Shown in pieces: positions 1 to 6,336 of a DNA stretch of 64,000 nucleotides (position 1 is its first letter; every line of letters starts with the position of its first letter). Under the pieces are notes generated by a model. The model worked only from the letters and a program-made list of their open reading frames with translations, made no database searches and was not told where the DNA came from. The stretch is from NCBI GenBank assembly GCA_944326525.1, contig CALVEG010000001.1, forward strand, positions 124,001 to 188,000, written 5' to 3'. The DNA is from Candidatus Gastranaerophilales bacterium (GTDB lineage: Bacteria; Cyanobacteriota; Vampirovibrionia; Gastranaerophilales; Gastranaerophilaceae). Made by a program: the position numbers and the translations under genes.

Positions 1-994
1 CTCCCGCTAAAACTACAATGTCTGCATCTATCATTGTTTGTTTAGTTTCTTCTGTTTTGGAAATGTTTTGTTCATATTCTTCATGGTATGGCATGTTTGC
101 CGCAAGAAGCGGTAAATATTCCTTTATTTTTAAAATTGCTTCTGTGCCTTTAGGGTTTACAATCCCAACCCTGCCACCAAGAAAATCTTTTGAAATCGGT
201 TTTATTTTATGTTGGTCTAAAAGTTTTTTTAGTTCTTCATTTTCTATAACACTTTCAGTCATACCATCGGCATAATTTTCTCTTGTTATTGTAAATTCCA
301 ACGGAGTGTCTTGCAATTCAGCCCATTTTTTGTCTGCGTATGCATCAAGCATTGGATCAGCTTCTCTAAGAGCTACTGCTTGTAATCTTAAATATTCATT
401 AAAATCATCGTTTGTTGAAGTATCAGCAGCCTCTTCCAACTTTTCTGCCGCCATACGAAATTCTTCACTAAAATACTTTACATAGTCAATTGCAGTAAGT
501 TCATCATCTTTTCTTTCAACTACTGTACGTTGATTTAAAATTTTTCTTACGTCTTCAATTTTCCCTTCGTTTAACATCTTTATCAGAATATTATGAAATT
601 CTTCTTTTGATAGGTCTTCTGGATATAAACCTTTGCCCGGAAGTTCTGTTATGCCTTTTGCAAGATTAATTGGGGTGGTTTCTCGGTCTATCGCGCACAT
701 TCCTTTTTGAGCTGAAAATAATATGTGGGTTAATTCGGCTTGCTCATTTCCTTTTAGCATAAGGTTTTCTAAGAATGCTTCAAATGCTGCATTGTGAGGA
801 TTGTCCTGACGCTTGAAAACCTTTTCTATAAAATATGCTGCTTTTACAAGATTCTTTAAAGCTTTTTTGTCGCCGTCTGCCAGCGCTAAATATTCGGGAG
901 CATCTACTGCAAGCATCTTTTTCGTGCTAAGATATTCTTTATCTGTACGTTTTTTTAATTCTTCTACAGAATAGTTAAATTCAAAAGTTTCCAT
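1..994 (-). CDS. M49 (dipeptidyl-peptidase III)-like protein, N-terminal part
   Basis: The frame is open from an ATG at 994, preceded by a GGGAGAGA ribosome site, to the left edge, giving the first 331 residues of a longer protein. There is no signal peptide. Residues 120-128 (GKGLYPEDL followed by SKEEF) resemble the YP-x-D-x-(S/T)KEEF element of bacterial M49 peptidases. Residues 213-310 (DPMLDAYADKKW, then an ITRENYADGM stretch and an LPLLAANMP segment) resemble the fold that precedes the zinc site in that family. The HExxGH-type catalytic motif would lie beyond the window, so activity cannot be judged. This is a family guess from local motif memory; it could also be an unrelated large cytosolic protein. 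Confidence 0.5.
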   Translation of the reverse strand, partial: METFEFNYSVEELKKRTDKEYLSTKKMLAVDAPEYLALADGDKKALKNLVKAAYFIEKVFKRQDNPHNAAFEAFLENLMLKGNEQAELTHILFSAQKGMCAIDRETTPINLAKGITELPGKGLYPEDLSKEEFHNILIKMLNEGKIEDVRKILNQRTVVERKDDELTAIDYVKYFSEEFRMAAEKLEEAADTSTNDDFNEYLRLQAVALREADPMLDAYADKKWAELQDTPLEFTITRENYADGMTESVIENEELKKLLDQHKIKPISKDFLGGRVGIVNPKGTEAILKIKEYLPLLAANMPYHEEYEQNISKTEETKQTMIDADIVVLAG

Positions 995-1055
995 TTTATC
1001 TCTCCCGTCTATTATTTATTTCATAATTATATCATTTTTCATAAAAATTGTAAAA

Positions 1056-1526
1056 TTATTTATGATAAGTTTCGCCTTTAATAATCTTAAAAGCCCGATA
1101 GATTTGTTCAATAAGGATAAGTCTTGCAAACTGGTGAAGAAAAGTCATTTTGGACAGACTTATTTTAAAATCGGCTCTTTGGGAGATGATTGGTGAAAGT
1201 CCGTAAGAAGATCCTATTACAAAAATAACCTCAGTAATCCCATCTTTTGTCAGATTATCAATTTTTTGGGCAAATTCTTCTGAAGATAGCATTTTGCCAT
1301 TGATTTCAAGGGTAATGACATAAGAAAGCGGTTTTATATGAGCCAAGATTTTTTCGGCTTCTTCGTCTAACGCTTTTGAAATTAAATGTTTATCTTTTAT
1401 TTCAACAGGTTGAAGTTCTATTATTTCAAGACTTGTGTATGGCGTAAGCCGTTTTTGAAATTCTTCAATGCCGTCTTTTAAAAATTTTTCTTTAAGTTTT
1501 CCAAGTGCAATAATTTTTATAATCAT
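1056..1526 (-). CDS. rlmH: 23S rRNA pseudouridine-1915 N3-methyltransferase RlmH
   Basis: RlmH is a SPOUT-family enzyme that methylates pseudouridine 1915 in helix 69 of 23S rRNA on assembled ribosomes, using S-adenosylmethionine. The 156-residue length is typical. The knot motif reads FVIGSSYG at 102-109 where most members have FVIGGAYG. It is followed by SLSKMTFLHQ (123-132) and the hallmark C-terminus EQIYRAFKIIKGETYHK. The gene starts 2 bases after the stop of the upstream mechanosensitive channel gene, so the two are probably cotranscribed. The ribosome site is weak. Identification is secure; the GS in place of GG in the SAM loop is a minor variation. Confidence 0.96.
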   Translation of the reverse strand: MIIKIIALGKLKEKFLKDGIEEFQKRLTPYTSLEIIELQPVEIKDKHLISKALDEEAEKILAHIKPLSYVITLEINGKMLSSEEFAQKIDNLTKDGITEVIFVIGSSYGLSPIISQRADFKISLSKMTFLHQFARLILIEQIYRAFKIIKGETYHK

Positions 1527-1528
1527 AA

Positions 1529-2392
1529 TTATGCGCCTGTTTTTTCAATATAAACTGAAGTTGACGGGAATGCAAAGTTAAGACCTTCTGCTCTAAAGCG
1601 TTTTACGGCTTCCAGTAATAATCTTGATTCAATTTTTTTATATTCATTATAAGAACCGGTTTTTGCATAAGCGATACATCTGATATTGATAGAACTGTCT
1701 GCAAGTGTGTCAGCAAAAACTAAGTAGTCATTATGAATGTCATTATCTTCTTGAAGAATTTCTTCCAAAATGTGAATCGCTCTTTCTAATTTGTCGTCCG
1801 GGGTATCATAAGTGAGTGTGAAAACTTCATTAATTCTGCGTTTTTTAGCTGCAGATATATTACATATGTTACTGTTTGAGGCGCTGCTGTTTGGAACAAG
1901 GTATAAGAAATTATCTAAGGTTCGGATTTTGGTTGACATTAAATTTACATCTTCAACGTATCCTTCAATTCCGTTTACTATAACGTAATCGCCTATTCTG
2001 TAAGCTTTGTCGCTGAAAATGGAAAGTGTGCCAAAAATATTTGCAATGGTTGCGTTAGCTGCAAAACCTACAGCCAAACCTGTTATCCCAAAACCTGTGA
2101 TTAGAGATGTAACCGAATAACCAAAGCTTTGTAGGAATGATGCGACAATAAAAAATACAATTAAAAATTTTAAAATTCTGTCTAATATTGGTAAAAATTG
2201 AATTAATTGATTTTTAGAGTCTTTGGCTAAAACATGTTCTTTGAGTTTTGAACTAAATATTTCAACAATTTTGAAAAGAATTATGATTAAGCAGATGTTA
2301 ATTATGATTCCTAAAATAAAATCAAAGTGTGTAGATTTTAAAAGTTGGTTAATTTTATCAAGGTGTTCAATAATAGAGTCAATAAATTCCAT
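1529..2392 (-). CDS. MscS-family small-conductance mechanosensitive channel
   Basis: This 287-residue inner-membrane protein has three hydrophobic segments (about 22-45, 69-92 and 95-120). The third is the glycine/alanine-rich pore helix (GLAVGFAANATIANIFG) typical of MscS. The beta domain after it contains YRIGDYVIVNGIEGYVEDVN and a conserved STKIRTLDN, and the cytoplasmic cage follows. Such channels open under membrane tension and release solutes during hypo-osmotic shock. The start is supported by AGGAG six to nine bases upstream. The length matches the minimal MscS type without extra N-terminal helices. The gene sits upstream of rlmH with 2 bases between them. Confidence 0.93.
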   Translation of the reverse strand: MEFIDSIIEHLDKINQLLKSTHFDFILGIIINICLIIILFKIVEIFSSKLKEHVLAKDSKNQLIQFLPILDRILKFLIVFFIVASFLQSFGYSVTSLITGFGITGLAVGFAANATIANIFGTLSIFSDKAYRIGDYVIVNGIEGYVEDVNLMSTKIRTLDNFLYLVPNSSASNSNICNISAAKKRRINEVFTLTYDTPDDKLERAIHILEEILQEDNDIHNDYLVFADTLADSSINIRCIAYAKTGSYNEYKKIESRLLLEAVKRFRAEGLNFAFPSTSVYIEKTGA

Positions 2393-2448
2393 AAAAGCTC
2401 CTATTTTTAAGTAATCTTAGGTAGAGAATAACACAAAAAAGAAAAATA

Positions 2449-2477
2449 TTGCAAAAAAAAAATGTTTGAGTTAGAAT
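2449..2477 (+). promoter_or_regulatory. Sigma70-type promoter of tRNA-Gly
   Basis: TTGCAA (2449-2454) and TAGAAT (2472-2477) are separated by exactly 17 bases. The expected start near 2484 lies about 15 bases before the mature tRNA. The spacer is A-rich. Confidence 0.7.
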
Positions 2478-2498
2478 CTTCATGCGAAGGCACATGAT

Positions 2499-2571
2499 GC
2501 GGAAGTAACTCAATGGCTAGAGTCCCTGCCTTCCAAGCAGGTTGTTGCGAGTTCGAGTCTCGTCTTCCGCT
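2499..2571 (+). tRNA. tRNA-Gly (anticodon TCC)
   Basis: A complete 73-base cloverleaf. The acceptor stem GCGGAAG (2499-2505) pairs with CTTCCGC (2564-2570), with T as discriminator base. The anticodon stem CCTGC/GCAGG encloses CTTCCAA with anticodon TCC. The T arm contains GTTCGAG. CCA is not encoded. The gene has its own promoter and a strong terminator. A second, interrupted copy of its 3' segment lies about 80 bases downstream. Confidence 0.97.
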
Positions 2572-2579
2572 AATAAAGA

Positions 2580-2606
2580 ACACTCATCGTCAGATGGGTG
2601 TTTTTT
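2580..2606 (+). terminator. Intrinsic terminator of tRNA-Gly
   Basis: A 9-bp stem ACACTCATC / GATGGGTGT (one T-G pair) with a GTCA loop is followed by TTTTT. It lies nine bases after the tRNA. Confidence 0.9.
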
Positions 2607-2641
2607 ATTAGCCTGAATGACTATGGACGAGAAATCATTTT

Positions 2642-2754
2642 GAGTTCGAGCGGCCTGCGAGCAAAGTGCGGAGGCTTGAGTGTGAAAGAACTATATTCTT
2701 GAACACTCAACCGGAGACACGTTTAATGCGAGCAGGCCAAGACAGTCTCGTCTT
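2642..2754 (+). repeat. tRNA 3'-end remnant interrupted by a GC-rich palindromic element
   Basis: GAGTTCGAG (2642-2650) and TCTCGTCTT (2746-2754) are exactly the two halves of the 18-base tRNA-Gly segment at 2549-2566. They are separated here by a 95-base insert (2651-2745). The insert is much richer in G+C than its surroundings and folds on itself. GGCCTGC pairs with GCAGGCC, TTGAGTGT with ACACTCAA, and AAGAA with TTCTT around a CTATA loop. A GACGAGA just upstream (near 2625) can pair with TCTCGTC at the right end. It looks like a small palindromic repeat (REP- or MITE-like) or a structured RNA inserted in a duplicated tRNA end. No coding capacity is visible. Confidence 0.7.
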
Positions 2755-2762
2755 ATTATAAA

Positions 2763-3257
2763 TCAATATCCGTAGTAGTAATTATTTGTTCTTATAGTTC
2801 CGTTTATATTATGATTCATTTGCCCATATATAGTATGATTTACCTGTATAGGTTGTCTAAGGGCATCCGCCGCATTGTTAATTGCCTGTATTTTTTTCAA
2901 TTCCTTTATATTTTCCAAATACTGCTCATAAGAACCGTCACAGTTTTGATCATAACTTGGAGTATAAGAATTTGGAATATAAGGATCGGTGTAATTTAAA
3001 AAAGTTTGATCATATATACGTTTAGCTTCACAATATTTTATTATATATTGTTCCACACTACCATCGCAAGCAGGATCATATTCTGGAACCCGCCAATAAT
3101 AAACCTTTTTCCTTTTATTGCAGCGACATTGGTTTTTTATATAATCAGGCTGACTCGCTATACATTTTTTGTGACATGGTTTCTTTTCACAATTCACAGC
3201 ATTGGCAGGAAGCGCAATCATAAGTACTAATAAAATCGACAAAACCTTAAATTTCAT
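2763..3257 (-). CDS. Small secreted cysteine-containing protein with an internal repeat
   Basis: This 164-residue protein begins with a clear signal peptide (hydrophobic LSILLVLMIALPANA, cleavage likely after residue 20). A cysteine-rich stretch follows (CEKKPCHKKC, then CRCNKRKK). Two similar units come next: YDPACDGSVEQYI near residue 60 and YDQNCDGSYEQYL near residue 100, each about 40 residues apart and rich in Y, D and C. The tail is N/Y-rich. I do not recognise the family. The units resemble D-x-x-x-DGS calcium-loop spacing but lack the full EF-hand pattern. The start is set by a perfect AAGGAGA site. Its first 11 bases overlap the end of the upstream gene, so translation of the two is probably coupled. 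Confidence 0.72.
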   Translation of the reverse strand: MKFKVLSILLVLMIALPANAVNCEKKPCHKKCIASQPDYIKNQCRCNKRKKVYYWRVPEYDPACDGSVEQYIIKYCEAKRIYDQTFLNYTDPYIPNSYTPSYDQNCDGSYEQYLENIKELKKIQAINNAADALRQPIQVNHTIYGQMNHNINGTIRTNNYYYGY

Positions 3258-3660
3258 TTTTTATTCTCCTTTTAATTTCTTCTTCTGAAATTGGCAAAAC
3301 TTTTATTCCATTTTCAGATGATTCATTTTTAATAATGTAAGAATTTGTATTACTTTGTTTCAAAGAAAAATGAAAATGTCCACTTTTAGGTACAGCATTA
3401 TCCATCATTGGTTTTATATCCTTATAATCAGCCAATAGAAATAGTTCCTTATCAATTAACCGCAACAATAAAAAACACCTTGAACCTGTATTTAACTCTT
3501 CATCAATCAAGAATTTCTGTTCAGGTCTTATCCCAAACCAATTAGCGGTCAATGCGGGTGAGATAATTAATACAGAATTTTTAAATAGTTTTGTTCTTCC
3601 GATTCTTTTTAGATTTAATTCATTTTCTAAAAATTCTTCCTTCCATTCTTGATTATTCAT
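3247..3660 (-). CDS. Unknown 137-residue cytosolic protein
   Basis: No signal peptide or membrane segment is visible. The protein is mixed alpha/beta in appearance, with hydrophobic strands near 28-35 (SVLIISPAL) and 60-80 (CFLLLRLIDKELFLLADY). The C-terminus is charged (SEEEIKRRIKNEI). I do not recognise it. It is transcribed divergently from the XRE regulator at 3841 and overlaps the secreted-protein gene downstream by 11 bases. The three genes therefore form a compact group next to tRNA-Gly and may be functionally linked. The ribosome site is weak (GATGAGC). Confidence 0.6.
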   Translation of the reverse strand: MNNQEWKEEFLENELNLKRIGRTKLFKNSVLIISPALTANWFGIRPEQKFLIDEELNTGSRCFLLLRLIDKELFLLADYKDIKPMMDNAVPKSGHFHFSLKQSNTNSYIIKNESSENGIKVLPISEEEIKRRIKNEI

Positions 3661-3840
3661 AGCTCATCAGTCCTTACTTTAAACATTCCTAACACATTAT
3701 AAAACATCATTAAAATTAATATATCTTATTAATAATTTTTACACATCATATGATTATAGGAATATTTAAACACAAAAATTGTCATAACTTATTATGTATT
3801 TTATTTGAATAGACAATTATTCTTTTATATGGAGGCTGTT

Positions 3841-4188
3841 ATGACAAACATTAAACAAAAATTCGGTAAAAGAGTAAAAGAACTTCGAAAAAACAAAGGA
3901 TTTACGCAAGAACAGCTTGCCGAACGTATTGGAATAGAACCTCCTAACATTTCAAAATTAGAAAAAGGAACCCACTTTCCACTTCCTGAAAATATTGAAA
4001 AAATTGCAAAGGCCTTAGATGCAAAAGTTGTAGATTTATTTGATTTTGAACACTTTAACAATAAGAATATTTTATTAAAAGAGATTCATACTTATCTTGA
4101 ACATGCAGACGAAAAAGAAATTGAATTCTTATACAAAATGATCTATAATTTGAGTCTATTTAAAAACAATTATAAATCTAATTCTTAA
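3841..4188 (+). CDS. XRE-family HTH transcriptional regulator
   Basis: This 115-residue DNA-binding protein carries a Cro/C1-type helix-turn-helix over about residues 4-62: GKRVKELRKNKGFTQEQLAE, then PNISKLEKG as recognition helix, then NIEKIAKAL. The rest is a short helical tail, possibly for dimerisation. An in-frame ATG at 3805 exists, but the GGAGG at 3831-3835 lies at ideal distance from the ATG at 3841, so that start is preferred. It faces away from the two-gene unit at 2763-3660 across a 180-base AT-rich gap, the usual place for a local repressor and its operator. The target is inference only. Confidence 0.88.
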   Translation: MTNIKQKFGKRVKELRKNKGFTQEQLAERIGIEPPNISKLEKGTHFPLPENIEKIAKALDAKVVDLFDFEHFNNKNILLKEIHTYLEHADEKEIEFLYKMIYNLSLFKNNYKSNS

Positions 4189-4231
4189 GAATTAGTCCAA
4201 TGTTGCTAATTTACGGAAATAAAAGTTATTC

Positions 4232-4371
4232 TTTTGAGTGGTGAAAAAGTCCCAAAAACAGGGTATAGTATTATAGTAAGCTTGTTATATCCAAGCACTT
4301 TTTTCGGGGTTGCGACAAGATTTTTTCTTTTGCGGTTTGGTTTAAAATATAGCAAGCTTATCCCCTCAAAA
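4232..4371. ncRNA. Candidate structured RNA (long imperfect hairpin)
   Basis: The 312-base gap 4189-4500 has no gene but contains nested pairing. TTTTGAGTGG (4232-4241) pairs with CCCCTCAAAA (4362-4371) with one mismatch. GTAAGCTTGTTATAT (4276-4290) pairs with ATATAGCAAGCTTAT (4347-4361) over 15 bp including two G-T pairs. CCAAGC (4291-4296) pairs with GGTTTGG bases at 4335-4340. An asymmetric 34-base bulge on the left arm holds a mini-hairpin CCC/GGG. The layout of closing stem, bulge and apical stem recalls 6S RNA, but I see no diagnostic sequence. The transcribed strand is unknown and there is no clear U-run on either side. It could also be a decayed palindromic repeat. Confidence 0.4.
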
Positions 4372-4500
4372 TCAATCTTCTCATAATATAAGTTACATCT
4401 TTAATACTATGTACAATTTTATAAATATCAATGGTTTTCACGTTTGATATACTAAGGCTTGGCAGAAATGACAGGTCTTTTTTTTGAGGTGTAAAATTTT

Positions 4501-5439
4501 TTATATTTCTAAAACAGGAATGTCATTTTCCAATTTGATTTCAAATTCTGTGCCTTCTGGAATTACGACTTCATTTCCTGGGAGAAATAGTGCAACAATC
4601 GGCGCAATAAAAAGATCTGCTGTTTGAAGTAGTGCTCCTGTTAGAAAGTAAAAAGGTTTTGTAACAGTGCTTACGCATTCGTCCGCTGTAGTTTTGCAAG
4701 GGTCTTTAAAAATGGTATGTATTGTACCGGTATTCACAGCATCAGCAAGATTATCTTTATAATTGGAAGGACCTGCTACGGCACCTAACAATACCCCTTT
4801 TTTGTTCATTTTTGTAATATATGCTTCTGCAGGATATGTAATATTTTCAAGTTTTACGTTTTTAATCATAACTTTTAAAGTCCCGCTAGAACCTAGTTTT
4901 CCTGGCGGTTTGTTTTTTACTATTTCTCCTGTAAACACAAGCTTTACAGGATCTTTGTCCGTAAAAACTCTTTCTGGATACATTGATTCAAATTTAATTT
5001 CTGCTCCTCCAGTTGTTTCGTAAGACATTGATTGCATTGATTTAACGTCAAATTTTCTTCCTTTTTCAAGTATGGTAGCCTCAAGTTCTTTTCCTGCAAG
5101 GCATTTGTAAGCCGATTTAAAAGCTTCTACGGTACCGTTTCTCTGAACCGTAATAGGACAACCTTCTATGTTTTCGTTATCAACGAGATTAATATTATCA
5201 GAATTTATATTGGAGTTTTTTTCTTCTTTAGTAAGATTATTTTCTTCAGAAGTAAAATTTTCGTTAGATTGATTATTAGAAATTTGTTTTTCAGAAGTTT
5301 CTTCCTCGTAAAAATCTGCAGGTTCTGCAAAAGGAATACTTGAAATTTCTTCGTTAAATTTTCTTTCTTCTGCAAAACAAGGCGTAAAAGTTTGGGATAA
5401 TATTGCGCTAAGCAATAAAACACTAAATAATTTTTGCAT
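4501..5439 (-). CDS. Secreted protein, paralogue of the protein at 22478-23374
   Basis: This 312-residue protein has a signal peptide (LFSVLLLSAILSQTFTPCFA), then a low-complexity E/N/S-rich linker to about residue 95. A conserved region of about 200 residues follows. It ends IPEGTEFEIKL, matching IPAGSEFEIKL in the gene at 22478. Other shared elements are EKGRKFDVKS versus KKGTKFRLKS and a V-K-x(4)-TY-x-A-x(4)-TK-x-N segment. A hydrophobic stretch (FLTGALLQTADLFIAPIVALFL) precedes the C-terminal motif. The function is unknown. The repeated phrase IP-x-G-T/S-x-F is reminiscent of beta-sandwich scaffold proteins of the envelope, which is a guess. The start is supported by AAGGAT. Confidence 0.72.
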   Translation of the reverse strand: MQKLFSVLLLSAILSQTFTPCFAEERKFNEEISSIPFAEPADFYEEETSEKQISNNQSNENFTSEENNLTKEEKNSNINSDNINLVDNENIEGCPITVQRNGTVEAFKSAYKCLAGKELEATILEKGRKFDVKSMQSMSYETTGGAEIKFESMYPERVFTDKDPVKLVFTGEIVKNKPPGKLGSSGTLKVMIKNVKLENITYPAEAYITKMNKKGVLLGAVAGPSNYKDNLADAVNTGTIHTIFKDPCKTTADECVSTVTKPFYFLTGALLQTADLFIAPIVALFLPGNEVVIPEGTEFEIKLENDIPVLEI

Positions 5440-5774
5440 AGTTTTATCCTTATAAAAAGTGGGGTAAACGTTTCAGGATATCCAACCGATAGCCTGAACA
5501 TATATACAATAAATCAAATAATCTTTTTAACAATCGTTCAGAAAAACGATTACATTAAAAATGTTCAAAATAGAATTATTATTTATTATTTGCTTAATCT
5601 AAAACTGGGATACTGTTGAACTTGTTGAAATATGTATAAAGAACCCAATTAATATTAGCCGCATGGTTAGGGTAAAAATTAAATTAATCCCAAATGATAT
5701 AAACGTAACTATATACAAAAACAAGATTTATGTGCTAATATATAATTGTTGAGATATAAAGAAGGGGAAATAAA
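5440..5774. other. AT-rich intergenic region between divergent genes
   Basis: This 335-base spacer has no gene I accept. It contains a small perfect hairpin AATCGTT / AACGATT (5532-5551), a looser TTCAGG / CCTGAA pair near 5471-5500, and a possible extended -10 (TGC TAATAT, 5733-5741) for the gene at 5775. The small hairpin could act on the minus-strand leader of the gene ending at 4501. Confidence 0.5.
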
Positions 5775-6299
5775 ATGTCAAAGATAAGATATATTGTACC
5801 GGCAACAGTATTTTCACTTGTGTTTGGAATTGCTGTAACAGGCGGAATTTCATTTGCAAATGGTGCGGGAATAAATCTTGAAAATCCGTTAATTTCAGTT
5901 GCGGCGCCGGTTGCAACCAAGACCTATTTGAGTGTGAACCCTTTGGATATGGTTAATAATCCATCTTTTTATCTTAATAAAAATGTAAAAATTAAAGCGA
6001 GATTTGATAAATTTTCGACGCTTGGACTTGATTACAAGCCGGCGATGAAAAGTTCAGAGGATTACATATCATTTTTAATTCAGCGTCCTGATGTTTTGGA
6101 TCATAATGTTCCTCTTTCTGAGCTTAAGATTTTTATAAAGCGAACAGAAGCTGAAAAACATATAGACCTTGATGCAGGAGATATAGTTGAGTTTTCTGGA
6201 AAAGTATTTTCGACTGCTTTAGGAGATGTTTGGATGGATGCTGAACAGTTTAATGTTTTGACAAAGAAAAATAAGGGAACAGAAAAGAAAGCTAATTAG
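5775..6299 (+). CDS. Exported OB-fold-like protein of unknown function
   Basis: The 174-residue product starts with a signal or anchor segment (IVPATVFSLVFGIAVTGGISFA). A compact domain of about 115 residues follows. Its strand pattern (LNKNVKIKARFDKFSTLG, LDAGDIVEFSGKVFSTALGDVWMDAEQF) looks like an OB-fold of the tRNA-anticodon/BOF type. The tail is lysine-rich. The start is supported by AAGAAGGGG. It precedes the GH57 gene by 37 bases on the same strand, so the two are probably coexpressed, although one is exported and the other cytosolic. The fold assignment rests on pattern only. Confidence 0.65.
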   Translation: MSKIRYIVPATVFSLVFGIAVTGGISFANGAGINLENPLISVAAPVATKTYLSVNPLDMVNNPSFYLNKNVKIKARFDKFSTLGLDYKPAMKSSEDYISFLIQRPDVLDHNVPLSELKIFIKRTEAEKHIDLDAGDIVEFSGKVFSTALGDVWMDAEQFNVLTKKNKGTEKKAN

Positions 6300-6336
6300 G
6301 TTTTAACAAAGAAAACTATATTAGAGGAGTTATAGA

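Noticed and set aside
4232..4371. SRP (4.5S) RNA or RNase P RNA
   Set aside because: The GGAAGGAAGCAGCC-type apical loop of SRP RNA and the conserved RNase P cores are absent.
5434..5619. Short plus-strand frame in the AT-rich gap
   Set aside because: No ribosome site, no protein-like pattern, and it overlaps the start region of a well supported gene.
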